64,000 nt of DNA, taken from contig NZ_QEWJ01000009.1 in assembly GCF_004127215.1 (NCBI RefSeq), positions 1-64,000 of the forward strand. Reading direction: 5' to 3'. The translations under genes were made by a program, and so were the position numbers. Below the pieces are notes generated by a model that made no database searches, was not told where the DNA came from, and saw only the letters and a list, made by a program, of their open reading frames with translations. The DNA is from Streptococcus oralis. Its GTDB lineage: Bacteria > Bacillota > Bacilli > Lactobacillales > Streptococcaceae. Of the stretch, positions 42,367-52,673 are shown in pieces; position 1 is the first letter of the stretch, and each line of letters begins with the position of its first letter.

Positions 42367-42777
42367 CTAAATAATCCGTCCTTCCAAATGATCCAGTTCA
42401 TGTTGGCATATCTGAGCTGGAAAATCTGTTAGCGTAATAGTCTGTTCCTGCCACTTGCTATCGCGATAGGATACCGTAATCGTTTCATAACGAATCGTCG
42501 TTCGAACCCCAGTCAAAGACAAACAACCTTCCTCTGTCTCGTAAGGTCCTTTATAGGAAAGAAGAATCGGATTAAACATAACCATGGGAACTAGGCCAAG
42601 ATTAAAGATAATCACGCGCTTCTGCACACCAATCATATTGGCCGCCAGACCGACACAGGTTTCGCGATTAGCCAGCAGGGTATCCTGCAAATCCTTAGCC
42701 AGATAAAGGTCTTCTTGACTTGCAGGTTTCGAGACCTGCGACAAGAATAAGACATCTCGGACAATTTTCTTTTCCAT
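42367..42777 (-). CDS. Peptide deformylase-like protein with altered motif I
   Basis: The 136-residue protein has deformylase motifs EGCLS (83-87, metal Cys) and HELDH (126-130). In motif I, GxGLAAxQ reads CVGLAANM (41-48), so the first Gly is Cys and the catalytic Gln is Met. It is shorter than main deformylases (about 200 residues). It resembles the second deformylase of streptococci (annotated def-2), and the lost Gln suggests weak or no deformylation. A full-length deformylase should lie elsewhere. Confidence 0.85.
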   Translation of the reverse strand: MEKKIVRDVLFLSQVSKPASQEDLYLAKDLQDTLLANRETCVGLAANMIGVQKRVIIFNLGLVPMVMFNPILLSYKGPYETEEGCLSLTGVRTTIRYETITVSYRDSKWQEQTITLTDFPAQICQHELDHLEGRII

Positions 42778-42851
42778 TCTCTTACACTCCTTACAACTTC
42801 ACTTTATTATAACACAAAAGGAGGTAACTTCTAGTCCTTTCCCTCAAATGC

Positions 42852-42877
42852 AAAAAAAGCCATCCGAAGATGACTTT
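42852..42877 (-). terminator. Intrinsic terminator after the P-type ATPase
   Basis: On the minus strand AAGTCATC and GATGGCTT pair around a UUCG loop and run into seven T. Confidence 0.85.
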
Positions 42878-42881
42878 CTTT

Positions 42882-45578
42882 TTAAATCGCGTTCTTATCA
42901 AGACCAAGTTTACGTTGAACAAACTTAACGATTTCTACGATAAGAATCATTGAGAAGCTTCCAGCTAGAACAATAGCCCATTGCGATAAGTCTAGTTTGG
43001 TTACGTGGAAGATACCTTCAAGTGGTTCTACGACGATTGTTGCCATGAGAAGAATGAAAGATACCAAGATAGACCAGTTGAAGGTCTTAGACTTGAATGG
43101 TCCAACTGTCAAGATGGATTGGTAAACAGACTTAACATTGTAGGCATGGAAGAGCTGAATCAAACCGAGTGTTGCAAAGGCCATAGTGAGGGCATCCGCG
43201 TGAATGGCTTGATTATCTCCTACATGGACCGGATAAGCAAGAGCAAGACCATAAACAGTCAAGACGAGTGCCCCTTGGAGTACACCTTGATAGATGATAG
43301 AACTCATGACTCCACCTGAGAAGAAGCTTGACTTACGTCCACGTGGTTTGTGGGTCATAACACCTGGCTCAGCAGGTTCAACACCAAGAGCGATAGCTGG
43401 GAAGGTATCGGTCACCAAGTTGATCCACAAGAGATGAACTGGCTGTAGAACATCCCAACCAAACAAGGTTGATAGGAAAATGGTCAAAACTTCAGCCGTA
43501 TTGGCAGAAAGAAGATATTGAATAGTCTTTTGAATGTTTGAGAAGACCTTACGTCCTTCTTCAACTGCGACGATGATGGTCGCAAAGTTATCATCCGCAA
43601 GAATCATGTCAGATGCACCCTTAGAAACCTCTGTACCAGTGATTCCCATACCGATACCGATATCGGCTGTTTTCAGAGCTGGGGCGTCATTAACACCGTC
43701 GCCTGTCATAGCAACGACCTTACCTTGGTTTTGCCAAGCTTTCACGATACGAACCTTGTGTTCTGGTGATACACGCGCGTAAACAGAGTATTGACCAACT
43801 ACTTTTTCAAATTCTTCATCAGAAAGTTCGTTGAGCTCTGCACCTGTCAATACATGGTCTTCCGAGTCATTTTCATCGATGATTCCCAGACGTTTGGCAA
43901 TGGCTTCCGCTGTGTCTTGATGGTCACCAGTGATCATAATTGGACGGATTCCTGCTTCCTTAGCTACACGAACGGCTTCTGCCGCTTCGGCACGCTCAGG
44001 GTCAATCATACCGATCAAACCAGTAAAGATCAAGTTGTTTTCCAGTTCTTCAGAAGTGAGGTTTTCTGGAATGCTATCAATAATCTTATAAGCACCTGCA
44101 AGGACACGCAAGGCTTGGTGAGCCATTTCAGAGTTGTTTGTATGGATGAGGTTTGTAACCTTCTCGTCAATCGGAGCGACATCGCCAGCTTTATCACGAG
44201 CAACACAACGTTTCAAGAGTTGGTCTGGAGCTCCCTTAACCGCTACTAGGAATTTCCCATCTGGCAATGGATGAACAGTTGACATGAGCTTGCGGTCCGA
44301 GTCAAATGGCAACTCAGCGACACGAGGATATTGCTCTAAAAATCCTTTAACATCATAACCCTTGTCCAAGGCATACTGGATGAAGGCTGTTTCCGTTGGA
44401 TCCCCGATCAGGTTTCCTTCTGCATCAATCTTAGTATCATTCGCTAAAACAACAGAACGAAGAAGAGGCATGTCCAAGCCGAGTTCAATGTTATCAGCAG
44501 AGTCATGTAGGACTGCGTCATAGAAGACTTTTTCAACGGTCATCTTGTTCATAGTCAGCGTACCAGTCTTATCAGAAGCGATGATCTCAGTTGAACCAAG
44601 TGTTTCTACTGCTGGCAACTTACGAACGATAGAGTTCCGTTTTGCCAAAACTTGAGTACCCAAGGCAAGAACGATGGTCACGATAGCTGGAAGTCCTTCT
44701 GGGATGGCTGCAACAGCAAGCGCAACAGAGGTCATCAACTCACCAAGTGGATCTTTTCCTTGAATAAAGACTCCAACTACAAAAGTAACAAGGGCAATGA
44801 CCAAAATTGCATAGGTCAAGACTTTAGAAAGGTTGTTCAAGTTTTGCTTGAGTGGTGTATCTGTCTCATCCGCATCTTGGAGCATGCCAGCGATATGACC
44901 AACTTCAGTGTACATACCTGTATTGACAACAACACCAAGACCACGACCATAAGTCACGTTTGAGTTTTGGAAAGCCATATTGACACGGTCACCGATACCA
45001 GCATCTGCAGCAAGATCGACTGTCAAGTCTTTTTCGACTGGAACAGACTCACCTGTCAAGGCAGCTTCTTCGATTTTAAGAGAATTGGCTTCTAGCAAAC
45101 GTAGGTCCGCTGGTACTACATCACCTGCTTCAAGAGCAACGATATCACCTGGCACTAATTCTTTTGAGTCAATCTCAGCCATGTGCCCATCACGGATAAC
45201 GCGAGCAGCTGGACTAGACATCGACTTGAGAGCTTCGATGGCTTCTTCTGCTTTTCCTTCTTGGTAAACACCAAAAGCTGCATTGATGATAACAACGGCT
45301 AGAATAATGACGGCATCTGCAATATCTTCCCCACCAGAAGTTATGACAGACAAGATGGCTGCAGCCACCAAAATAATAATCATCAAATCCTTAAACTGTT
45401 CGATGAATTTAACCAAGAGAGATTTTTTCTCACCCTCTTCGAGTTCATTACGTCCATATTCAGCTAGGCGTTTCTGTGCTTCGCTTGACGAAAGGCCTTG
45501 CTCAGTTGCTTCAACCGACTTCAAGACCTCTTCAGGACTTTGAGTATAAAACGCTTGGCGTTTTTGTTCTTTTGACAT
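42882..45578 (-). CDS. mgtA: P-type cation ATPase MgtA/CaxP (calcium/manganese efflux)
   Basis: The start at ATG 45576-45578 (MSKEQKRQAFYTQSPEEVLK) has GGAGG upstream and gives 898 residues; an open frame runs 26 codons further into the riboswitch. It is a type II pump with LTGESVPVEKD, VAAIPEGLPAIVTIV in TM4, DKTGTLTMNK and MTGDGVNDAPALK. In pneumococcus the orthologue is described as a calcium exporter (CaxP) and as the manganese-riboswitch-controlled MgtA. It sits behind a yybP-ykoY riboswitch and is divergent from mntE, a manganese exporter, which supports the metal role. Confidence 0.93.
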   Translation of the reverse strand: MSKEQKRQAFYTQSPEEVLKSVEATEQGLSSSEAQKRLAEYGRNELEEGEKKSLLVKFIEQFKDLMIIILVAAAILSVITSGGEDIADAVIILAVVIINAAFGVYQEGKAEEAIEALKSMSSPAARVIRDGHMAEIDSKELVPGDIVALEAGDVVPADLRLLEANSLKIEEAALTGESVPVEKDLTVDLAADAGIGDRVNMAFQNSNVTYGRGLGVVVNTGMYTEVGHIAGMLQDADETDTPLKQNLNNLSKVLTYAILVIALVTFVVGVFIQGKDPLGELMTSVALAVAAIPEGLPAIVTIVLALGTQVLAKRNSIVRKLPAVETLGSTEIIASDKTGTLTMNKMTVEKVFYDAVLHDSADNIELGLDMPLLRSVVLANDTKIDAEGNLIGDPTETAFIQYALDKGYDVKGFLEQYPRVAELPFDSDRKLMSTVHPLPDGKFLVAVKGAPDQLLKRCVARDKAGDVAPIDEKVTNLIHTNNSEMAHQALRVLAGAYKIIDSIPENLTSEELENNLIFTGLIGMIDPERAEAAEAVRVAKEAGIRPIMITGDHQDTAEAIAKRLGIIDENDSEDHVLTGAELNELSDEEFEKVVGQYSVYARVSPEHKVRIVKAWQNQGKVVAMTGDGVNDAPALKTADIGIGMGITGTEVSKGASDMILADDNFATIIVAVEEGRKVFSNIQKTIQYLLSANTAEVLTIFLSTLFGWDVLQPVHLLWINLVTDTFPAIALGVEPAEPGVMTHKPRGRKSSFFSGGVMSSIIYQGVLQGALVLTVYGLALAYPVHVGDNQAIHADALTMAFATLGLIQLFHAYNVKSVYQSILTVGPFKSKTFNWSILVSFILLMATIVVEPLEGIFHVTKLDLSQWAIVLAGSFSMILIVEIVKFVQRKLGLDKNAI

Positions 45579-45634
45579 GTGTCTCCTCCTTGACTTTGTG
45601 TGCAAAACAAGCTCTCTTTTGGTTTTATGACAAA

Positions 45635-45666
45635 CAAAAAGAGACCTGTTAATCATAACAAGTCTC
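45635..45666 (-). terminator. Terminator controlled by the manganese riboswitch
   Basis: On the minus strand GAGACTTGTTA and TAACAGGTCTC form an 11-base stem with a 4-base loop, followed by five T. It lies between the aptamer and mgtA. Confidence 0.88.
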
Positions 45667-45760
45667 GCTGTTTAAGATAGCGCCGGAAAGCATACTTTGC
45701 AGTATACAATTCGGAATGACGACACTATCACAGGTTTCTGCCAGCTACTCCCTTGAGTAG
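45666..45760 (-). ncRNA. yybP-ykoY (Mn2+) riboswitch upstream of mgtA
   Basis: The minus strand has the 5' block AAGGGAGTAGC, a middle GTCGTCATTC, paired GTATACTG/CAAAGTATGC stems, and the closing GCTATC...GCGAGAC region that runs into the terminator. This matches the order of the manganese-sensing yybP-ykoY aptamer. By analogy Mn2+ should prevent termination and switch the exporter on. Confidence 0.85.
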
Positions 45761-45764
45761 TACT

Positions 45765-45792
45765 ATTATATCAAAATTTGAATAATTTTCAA
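45765..45792 (-). promoter_or_regulatory. Promoter of mgtA
   Basis: On the minus strand TTGAAA (45787-45792) and TATAAT (45765-45770) are 16 bases apart, immediately upstream of the aptamer. Confidence 0.8.
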
Positions 45793-45811
45793 AGAGTAAA
45801 AACTGCCTTAT

Positions 45812-45840
45812 TTGAATTTTCCTTTGAAAACCAGTATAAT
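45812..45840 (+). promoter_or_regulatory. Promoter of mntE
   Basis: TTGAAT (45812-45817) and TATAAT (45835-45840) are 17 bases apart, 34 bases before the mntE ATG, divergent from the mgtA promoter. Confidence 0.8.
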
Positions 45841-45873
45841 GGTAGAATATTATACGACTAGAAAGGAAGTCCG

Positions 45874-47067
45874 ATGAACCAATCCATGTCAAATCTCAAG
45901 TTAGCGGAACGTGGGGCCATTATCAGTATTTCGACCTATCTGATCTTGTCTGCGGCAAAATTGGCGACTGGCCACCTCCTTCATTCTTCCAGTTTGGTAG
46001 CCGATGGTTTCAACAACGTGTCGGATATCATTGCAAATGTGACTCTCTTGATCGGGATTCGGATGGCGCGCCAGCCCGCTGACCGTGATCACCGTTTTGG
46101 CCACTGGAAGATTGAAGACCTGGCTAGTTTGATCACTTCCATCATCATGTTCTACGTTGGCTTTGATGTTCTGCGGGACACCATTCAAAAAATTCTCAGT
46201 CGAGAACAAACACACATTGACCCTCTGGGTGCTACTCTAGGAGTCTTATCTGCGGCAGTCATGTTCACCGTTTATCTCTATAATACTCGCCTCAGTAAGA
46301 AATCCAAATCCAAGGCTCTGAAGGCAGCTGCTAAAGATAATCTTTCTGATGCAGTCACCTCGCTTGGTACTTCCATTGCCATCCTAGCCAGCAGCTTCAA
46401 CTATCCAATCGTGGATAAACTGGTTGCTATCATCATCACTTTCTTTATCTTAAAGACAGCATATGATATCTTTATCGAGTCTTCCTTCAGTCTTTCAGAT
46501 GGTTTTGACGACCGTCTGCTGGAAGATTATCAGAAGGCTATCATGGAGATTCCAAAGATTAGTAAGGTCAAGTCCCAAAGAGGTCGTACCTACGGTAGTA
46601 ATATCTACCTTGACATCACGTTGGAGATGAATCCCGACCTATCAGTCTATGAAAGTCATGAAATTGCAGACCAGGTCGAATCTATGCTGGAAGATCGTTT
46701 TGGAGTCTTTGATACCGATGTCCATATCGAACCTGCTCCTATACCTGAAGACGAAATTTTGGATAATGTCTATAAAAAACTACTCATGCGTGAGCAATTG
46801 ATTGACCAAGGCAATCAACTGGAAGAACTCCTATCTGAAGACTTTATCTATATCCGCCAAGATGGAGAGCAGATGGATAAGGTTTCCTATCAAGCTGAGA
46901 AAGAACCTAAAGCTGCGATTACGGACATTCAGATTACCTCCATTAGTCAGAAAACCAAGCTCATTTGCTATGAGTTAGATGGTATCGTCCATACCAGTAT
47001 CTGGCGTCGCCACGAAACTTGGCAAAATATCTTCCACCAGGAAACAAAAAAAGAAGACAAACAGTAA
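45874..47067 (+). CDS. mntE: Manganese efflux protein MntE (CDF family)
   Basis: MntE exports Mn2+ and protects against manganese toxicity in pneumococcus. The 397 residues show six membrane segments. The TM2 metal site is in SLVADGFNNVSDIIANV and the TM5 site in AKDNLSDAVTSLGT. A C-terminal cytoplasmic domain (about 210-300) has DVHIEPAP, followed by a ~90-residue extension. Other CDF substrates are possible from sequence alone, but the neighbouring Mn riboswitch and mgtA favour manganese. Confidence 0.93.
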   Translation: MNQSMSNLKLAERGAIISISTYLILSAAKLATGHLLHSSSLVADGFNNVSDIIANVTLLIGIRMARQPADRDHRFGHWKIEDLASLITSIIMFYVGFDVLRDTIQKILSREQTHIDPLGATLGVLSAAVMFTVYLYNTRLSKKSKSKALKAAAKDNLSDAVTSLGTSIAILASSFNYPIVDKLVAIIITFFILKTAYDIFIESSFSLSDGFDDRLLEDYQKAIMEIPKISKVKSQRGRTYGSNIYLDITLEMNPDLSVYESHEIADQVESMLEDRFGVFDTDVHIEPAPIPEDEILDNVYKKLLMREQLIDQGNQLEELLSEDFIYIRQDGEQMDKVSYQAEKEPKAAITDIQITSISQKTKLICYELDGIVHTSIWRRHETWQNIFHQETKKEDKQ

Positions 47068-47093
47068 CCCTATCCAGTGGATAGGGCTTTTTT
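47068..47093 (+). terminator. Intrinsic terminator after mntE
   Basis: CCCTATCC and GGATAGGG pair around a 3-base loop and are followed by CTTTTTT, right after the mntE stop. Confidence 0.9.
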
Positions 47094-47120
47094 GATTGAT
47101 TTTCTTTAAGCTAAACTGGC

Positions 47121-47732
47121 TTATAGCTGTTTGGAAGATTTGCTTTTCGAAGCTTGTTTTGTCTCTTTTCTTGCTTGACGATTTTGTTCGATACGCCATT
47201 CTCTCTCATAGTACTTCATGGTCTCGTATACCCTTTCAGGAAGACCTACATCTAGTAGAATGATAGGGATGATCAAATCTGCTGACTGATGAAAAGAGAA
47301 ACACCTTCTCTTCGGTAGGGCTAGAAGTGATTGGGATCTCACATTATCCTTGTTTTTAAAATAAACTTCAATCCGATAAGAATCCCCATACTTCCCTCGA
47401 ATCCGAGAGAAGAAAAAGTCCTCTACATCAGCCCAAGCATAGAAATGACTGGCTTTCTTTGGATTCGGTTTGTAGTAAAACCCTTGAACAGTACATCTCA
47501 AATATTCCTTATCGGAGCTTAACAGTCTGTAGGTCTGATAAACTACGACTCCGGCGCAAAAAAGTACAAGCAGCATTAACAAAAGACTTATCGTATGAAG
47601 TCTGGTCCCCTTTTGTGAATACGAATGGAGATAATAGAGAAGTAACAAGAAGAAAAGCACAGAAGCTAGGCCAAACAAGGCATTCCAAATAATTTTCTTT
47701 GGACTACGTTTAATGACTTTTCCTTCCATCAT
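47121..47732 (-). CDS. Membrane protein of unknown function, PH-like
   Basis: I do not recognise the family. The 203-residue protein has two N-terminal hydrophobic segments (about 13-34 and 46-67) separated by a short loop. A soluble part with strand-rich wording follows (GFYYKPNPKKASHFYAWADVE, then YRIEVYFKNK), reminiscent of bacterial PH or YcxB-type domains, and a Lys/Ser-rich tail. Its ATG overlaps the stop of the ABC-F gene by 4 bases, so it is translated in that operon. Confidence 0.7.
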   Translation of the reverse strand: MMEGKVIKRSPKKIIWNALFGLASVLFFLLLLYYLHSYSQKGTRLHTISLLLMLLVLFCAGVVVYQTYRLLSSDKEYLRCTVQGFYYKPNPKKASHFYAWADVEDFFFSRIRGKYGDSYRIEVYFKNKDNVRSQSLLALPKRRCFSFHQSADLIIPIILLDVGLPERVYETMKYYEREWRIEQNRQARKETKQASKSKSSKQL

Positions 47733-49597
47733 GCTAACTCACTTAAATATTCATAGCGTTCATATTTTTCAAGGAGTTCTTCGTTTTTTTCATCGAGCTC
47801 TTTCTGAAGTGTCGCAAGTTTACCAAAATCAGAACCATTGGCCTGCATCTCCTCTTCAATAGCAGCGATACGGTTTTCTAAGGACTCAATATCTGCTTCA
47901 ATGCTTGCCCACTCCTGCTTTTCTTGGTAGGTCATGCGTTTCTTATCTTCTCTGACCTTGACCACTTTTTCCTTTTCGGCCTTTTGAACTTGATTGACCA
48001 TATCTGTTTCAAAAGCTTTTTCGTCAAGGTAGTCTGTGTAATGACCAAAGAAAGGACGAATGTTGCCATTCTCAAAGGCTAGAATCTTGGTCGCTACCTT
48101 GTCCAGGAAATAGCGGTCGTGACTGACTGTTAAAACAGGCCCAGCAAAACCTTGCAAGAAATTCTCTAAAACTGTCAAGGTCGCAATGTCTAGGTCATTT
48201 GTTGGCTCGTCCAAGAGGAGAACATTTGGTTTTTCCAAGAGCAGTTTAAGGAGATAAAGGCGTTTTTTCTCGCCACCAGACAACTTCTCAATCAAGGTTC
48301 CATGTGTCGAACGTGGGAAAAGAAATTGCTCCAGCAACTCAGCGATGGAAGTCGTAGAACCACCACTAGTCTTAACCTCTTCTGCTACTTCCTGCAGGTA
48401 ATTGATGACTCGTTTGCTTTCATCCAAGCTTTCGAGTTGTTGAGAGAAATAGGCGATACGGACTGTTTCACCGATGATGACTTGACCTGCTGTCGGCTCA
48501 AGAATTCCAGCAATGAGATTAAGAAGAGTTGATTTTCCGACGCCATTATCACCAACGATACCGATACGGTCTTTGGCTTGCACCAAGAAGTTAAAATCTT
48601 GTAAAATCGGCTTGTTCTCATAAGCGAAGGAAACATCTTTAAACTCGATGACCTTCTTACCAATCCGACTGGTCTCAAAGTTCATGGTTAAGTCTGTCTC
48701 AGTAGGATTATCTGAAACTTCCTTTTTCAAGTCGTGGAAACGATTGATACGAGCCTGCTGCTTGGTCGCACGTGCTTGCGGTTGTCGGCGCATCCAGGCC
48801 AATTCTTGCTTATAGAGTTGTTCCTTTTTGTGGAGAAGTGCCGCGTCACGCTCATCTTGTTCTGCTTTGAGACGAACATAGTCCTGATAATTGCCCTGAT
48901 ACTCCGTCAAACCAGCTCGGTCCAACTCGAAAATTCGTGTTGACAACGCGTCTAGGAAATAGCGATCATGGGTGATAAAGAGAACCGTCTTCTTGGAATT
49001 TTTCAAAAAGAGTGTCAGCCACTCAATGGTCGCAATGTCCAGATGGTTGGTCGGCTCATCCAGTAACAAGAGGTCGTGGTTGCCTAGGAGAACTTGCGCC
49101 AACTGAACCCGTCTTCTCAGACCACCTGACAATTCCCCAACTGGAGTCGACAAGTCCTGAATCCCCAGCTTGCTGAGAACGGTCTTGACCTGACTTTCGA
49201 TTTCCCAAGCTTGGAGAGAATCCATCTCAGCCATGACCCGTTCCAAACGAGCCTGCTTGTCCTCAGTGTAGTTGAGCATGAGGAGTTCATACTCACGAAT
49301 GAGCTGGATTTCCTTGAGGTCGCTAGATAGAACCGTATCCAAGACCGTCTTGCTATCATCGAACTCTGGATCCTGAGTCAGGTAGCCAATCTTGTAATCA
49401 CTCTTAGCTGAAAAAGGACTGACATCCCCATCAAAACCTGAAACTCCCGAAAGAACATCCAAAAGAGTGGTCTTACCCGTTCCATTAACACCAATCAGAC
49501 CGATTCTATCCAAATCATGGATAATAAAGGAAATATCTTTAAAGACTGTCTTATCCCCAACTGATTTGCTTAGCTTTTCAACGATAAAATCACTCAT
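47729..49597 (-). CDS. ABC-F type ATPase (Uup-like)
   Basis: ABC-F proteins have two ATPase domains without membrane segments and act on ribosomes. The 622 residues hold GVNGTGKTT (near 36) with [13 protein letters not shown], the linker with [15 protein letters not shown], then GDNGVGKST (near 350) with [13 protein letters not shown] coiled-coil C-terminal domain (about 540-615) is typical of Uup. Its role may be translation or ribosome assembly; nothing points to antibiotic resistance. It overlaps cca by 4 bases. Confidence 0.92.
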   Translation of the reverse strand: MSDFIVEKLSKSVGDKTVFKDISFIIHDLDRIGLIGVNGTGKTTLLDVLSGVSGFDGDVSPFSAKSDYKIGYLTQDPEFDDSKTVLDTVLSSDLKEIQLIREYELLMLNYTEDKQARLERVMAEMDSLQAWEIESQVKTVLSKLGIQDLSTPVGELSGGLRRRVQLAQVLLGNHDLLLLDEPTNHLDIATIEWLTLFLKNSKKTVLFITHDRYFLDALSTRIFELDRAGLTEYQGNYQDYVRLKAEQDERDAALLHKKEQLYKQELAWMRRQPQARATKQQARINRFHDLKKEVSDNPTETDLTMNFETSRIGKKVIEFKDVSFAYENKPILQDFNFLVQAKDRIGIVGDNGVGKSTLLNLIAGILEPTAGQVIIGETVRIAYFSQQLESLDESKRVINYLQEVAEEVKTSGGSTTSIAELLEQFLFPRSTHGTLIEKLSGGEKKRLYLLKLLLEKPNVLLLDEPTNDLDIATLTVLENFLQGFAGPVLTVSHDRYFLDKVATKILAFENGNIRPFFGHYTDYLDEKAFETDMVNQVQKAEKEKVVKVREDKKRMTYQEKQEWASIEADIESLENRIAAIEEEMQANGSDFGKLATLQKELDEKNEELLEKYERYEYLSELA

Positions 49598-50793
49598 TTT
49601 CTCTCCCTCAGGTAATCATGGATGGCTTCGCGGTCATTGTCCAATTCTCCATCAACAATGGCAAACTCAATCTCTGTTAAAATCTCTCCCAAATCTGGAC
49701 CAGGCTGGTAGCCGTACTCTTTGATGAGAATACCTCCATTGATTTGGATTTCTTTCTTATCATGAATGGTCAAACTCTGGTAAGTTTCTGTAATGGCTTG
49801 TGGATTGACTGCTTTTCCTTGGGCCTGACGAAGCCTTTCAGCTTGTAGAAGGGAATCCAAGTCAAAGCGGTAACAATCACGCTTGCTCAATTCTCCCTTT
49901 TCACGCAAAGCTAAAATAGTCAGCAAATCCTGAACCTGCTTGGCAAATTGACGTGAGGTTTTCCAATGCTTCAAAAATGGTTGAGCATCCTCAATTTCTA
50001 GTACCCACAAGAGGGCCGCCCAGGCTTGCTCAGAAGACTCAAAGGTGAAATCAGTCTCCAAATCAAACAGTCTGTTAAGCTTGTCCCGACTTCCTGCCAT
50101 ATCAGGGAGATAGTCATAAGCTTGACTCTCAATCATGGAAGACAAGCCAACTCTCCAAAAAGGTGCTAGCAAGAGCTTGTCAAATTCAACAAAGGTACGT
50201 TCTACAGAAATCTTCTCCAAGAGCGGAGTCAAGGATTTCATCGCTTCGAATGTTTCTCTCTCAAGTTCAAAACCAAGACTGGCCTGAAAACGAAAACCAC
50301 GCATAATACGTAGAGCGTCTTCGTTGAAACGCTCACTAGCAACACCCACTGCTCGCAAAACTTGGTTTTCCAAGTCTTTGAGACCATCGAACAAATCAAT
50401 AATTTCACCTGTCTCATCCAAGGCAAAAGCGTTGACTGTGAAATCACGGCGTTTGAGGTCTTCTTCTAGTGAACGCACAAAGGAAACTGCACTAGGTCTG
50501 CGATAGTCTACATAGACATCCTCTGTCCGAAATGTCGTCACCTCATACTCCTCGTCTCCATCTAAAACCAAGACGGTTCCGTGCTCGATTCCGATATCGG
50601 CTGTACGAGAGAAAATCTGCTTGGTCTCTTCTGGATAAGAAGAAGTCGCAATATCCACATCGTGGATGGGACGATTGAGTAGGGCATCTCTGACGGAACC
50701 CCCAACAAAATAGGCTTCAAAGCCTGCTTCTTTAATTTTTTCTAATACTGGTAAAGCCTTCTGAAATTCAGAAGGCATTTGCGTTAATCTCAT
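49594..50793 (-). CDS. cca: CCA tRNA nucleotidyltransferase
   Basis: This enzyme adds or repairs the CCA end of tRNAs. The 399 residues include the class II nucleotidyltransferase motif [12 protein letters not shown] with the DVDIATS metal residues, [10 protein letters not shown] and the nucleotide-recognising [17 protein letters not shown]. Length fits the Firmicute all-in-one enzyme. It sits between dapB and the ABC-F gene with 4-base overlaps on both sides. Confidence 0.95.
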   Translation of the reverse strand: MRLTQMPSEFQKALPVLEKIKEAGFEAYFVGGSVRDALLNRPIHDVDIATSSYPEETKQIFSRTADIGIEHGTVLVLDGDEEYEVTTFRTEDVYVDYRRPSAVSFVRSLEEDLKRRDFTVNAFALDETGEIIDLFDGLKDLENQVLRAVGVASERFNEDALRIMRGFRFQASLGFELERETFEAMKSLTPLLEKISVERTFVEFDKLLLAPFWRVGLSSMIESQAYDYLPDMAGSRDKLNRLFDLETDFTFESSEQAWAALLWVLEIEDAQPFLKHWKTSRQFAKQVQDLLTILALREKGELSKRDCYRFDLDSLLQAERLRQAQGKAVNPQAITETYQSLTIHDKKEIQINGGILIKEYGYQPGPDLGEILTEIEFAIVDGELDNDREAIHDYLRERK

Positions 50794-51557
50794 AATAAGT
50801 GTTCTAATCCATAGACAAGCTCATGACGCTTGACAACTTCTTTGATTCCCAAATTCACCCCTGTCATGAAGGAGCTGCGATCATAGGAGTCATGACGGAG
50901 AGTCAATCCTTCTCCCTGATTGCCAAAGATGACTTCCTGATGGGCTACCAAACCTGGTAGACGGACTGAGTGGATGCGCATGCCATCAAAGTCAGCACCA
51001 CGGGCACCAGCAATCAACTCTTCCTCATCAGGCGCACCTTGCTGAATAGACTCTCGAACTTCTGCCATCAACTCAGCTGTTTTGATGGCTGTTCCACTTG
51101 GAGCGTCCTTTTTCTTGTCATGATGAAGCTCGATAATCTCCACATTTGGGAAATATTTAGCAGCCTGGGCCGCAAATTGCATGAGCAAGACAGCACCCAA
51201 GGCAAAGTTAGGGGCAATCAAACCACCCAAATTTTGCTTACGGGAAAGTGCTTTTAATTCTGCAATTTCTTCACTAGTGAAGCCTGTTGTTCCAACTACT
51301 GGAGCAAAGCCATTTTCAAGGGCAAAGCGGGTATTTTCGTAGGCAACGGCTGGTGTAGTAAAGTCTACCCAGACATGAGCTTCAAAACCAGCCAAGGCAG
51401 CCTTATCATTGAAGACAGGAACCCCCTGCCATTCTGATTCAGACTCAAAAGGATCCAAAACTGCAACCAAGTCCAAGTCAGGATCAGCCAAGACCATCTG
51501 GCAGGCAGCTTGACCCATCTTCCCCTTAAAACCGGCAATAATTACTCGAATACTCAT
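50790..51557 (-). CDS. dapB: 4-hydroxy-tetrahydrodipicolinate reductase
   Basis: DapB performs the second step of the lysine branch, giving tetrahydrodipicolinate for peptidoglycan lysine. The 255 residues begin with the NAD(P)H fold ([12 protein letters not shown]). They include the conserved [16 protein letters not shown], the catalytic [15 protein letters not shown] (His pair and Lys) and [11 protein letters not shown]. It overlaps cca and begins 265 bases after the second degV gene. Confidence 0.95.
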   Translation of the reverse strand: MSIRVIIAGFKGKMGQAACQMVLADPDLDLVAVLDPFESESEWQGVPVFNDKAALAGFEAHVWVDFTTPAVAYENTRFALENGFAPVVGTTGFTSEEIAELKALSRKQNLGGLIAPNFALGAVLLMQFAAQAAKYFPNVEIIELHHDKKKDAPSGTAIKTAELMAEVRESIQQGAPDEEELIAGARGADFDGMRIHSVRLPGLVAHQEVIFGNQGEGLTLRHDSYDRSSFMTGVNLGIKEVVKRHELVYGLEHLL

Positions 51558-51566
51558 CTCTACTCC

Positions 51567-51815
51567 TATTCAAGATACAAAGGACGCTAGTTGCCCATGA
51601 AAAATAAGGAATGGCGCTGACTTTCCATGAAAGGCAAGACAGGCATCTTTTTTCAAGAGGCAGGTAGTCCGTGTTCAATTATCAAGATACAAAGCCTGTA
51701 AGAACATAAAGTGAAAATAGGAGTTCTGATCAAGGAGTGTCTACTCCTTGGAAGAACTATCTTTTTCACACAGGGTTCCAGACGTGTTCAATTGCTAAGA
51801 TACAAAACCTGCCCA
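51567..51815. repeat. Intergenic repeat cluster with a long hairpin
   Basis: The element CAAGATACAAA recurs three times (near 51569, 51682 and 51795 with one change). GTGTTCAATT precedes the last two (51671 and 51784), forming ~28-base imperfect direct repeats 113 bases apart. Between them 51711-51769 folds into a three-tier hairpin: GTGAAAA/TTTTCAC outside, AGTTCT/AGAACT in the middle and CAAGGAGT/ACTCCTTG inside. No T-run of terminator type is obvious. I do not recognise the family. Confidence 0.6.
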
Positions 51816-51822
51816 GACAAAT

Positions 51823-52671
51823 CTAGACAACTGGCGTATAGCTCAAAGCGATACTGCCTTCTCCAAGGTGGGTCCCAATGACACTACCAAAGCTAACAAT
51901 TGGAATCTCAGAATTCACACCACCCTCAATCAAGAGTTGGCGCAAATCTGCCGCCTTTTGGGGAGCATTGCCATGAATGACAGTGATACGGTAGTCCCCG
52001 TCTTTTGTCAACTCTTTAATGATTTCGACCAAACGTTTGGTTGCCTTCTTTTCCGTACGAACTTTTTCGTAAACTTCAATCACACCTTGGTCATTGAAGT
52101 AAAGAATGGGCTTGATACTGAGAAGATTTCCTAGGATGGCCGCCCCATTTGACAGACGACCTCCCTTAACCAAGTGATCAAGGTCGTCTACTATGATAAA
52201 GGCGGAGTTATCAGCTATTTGGATAGCCAATTTCTCCTGAATCTGAGCAAAATCATCGCCCTGTTCTGCCCATTCAAAGACACTCTCCACCATAAATCCT
52301 AGAGGAGCACTTGTGATATGGGTATCAGGAAAGGCAATGGTCAAACCTTCGTACTCGTCCAACATATATTGGATATTCTGATAAAAGCCTGAAATTCCTG
52401 ACGAAAGGAAGAGTCCCAAGACGTGGGTGTAGCCCTCTTCTTTCAAGGAACTTAAAATCTCATCCAATTTGGCAATGCTTGGTTGACTGGTCTTAGGCAA
52501 TTCTGCAGACTGAGCCATCTTTTGATAAAATTCCTCAGCAGTCAGATTCACACCTTCGACATACTCCTCCCCATCAATATTGACAGGAATATCCAAGATA
52601 TATAGATTCTCTCTTTGCAGCGTCTTCTCCTCTAAATAGGCTGAAGAATCTGTAATGACAGCTAATTTCAT
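51823..52671 (-). CDS. DegV family fatty acid-binding protein (second copy)
   Basis: The 282-residue DegV/FakB-type protein begins [14 protein letters not shown], with the conserved [12 protein letters not shown] (fatty acid contact), [21 protein letters not shown] and a [17 protein letters not shown] end. It is a distant paralogue of the protein at 17782-18627, and the two FakB-like proteins may prefer different acyl chains. It is 2 bases from the DUF1149 gene. Confidence 0.9.
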   Translation of the reverse strand: MKLAVITDSSAYLEEKTLQRENLYILDIPVNIDGEEYVEGVNLTAEEFYQKMAQSAELPKTSQPSIAKLDEILSSLKEEGYTHVLGLFLSSGISGFYQNIQYMLDEYEGLTIAFPDTHITSAPLGFMVESVFEWAEQGDDFAQIQEKLAIQIADNSAFIIVDDLDHLVKGGRLSNGAAILGNLLSIKPILYFNDQGVIEVYEKVRTEKKATKRLVEIIKELTKDGDYRITVIHGNAPQKAADLRQLLIEGGVNSEIPIVSFGSVIGTHLGEGSIALSYTPVV

Positions 52672-52673
52672 GA

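Noticed and set aside
47729-49597. Antibiotic-resistance ABC-F protein
   Set aside because: The coiled-coil C-terminus and linker are of the housekeeping Uup type, and nothing around suggests a resistance context.
51711-51769. CRISPR or simple terminator
   Set aside because: There is no regular repeat-spacer pattern and no T-run after the hairpin.
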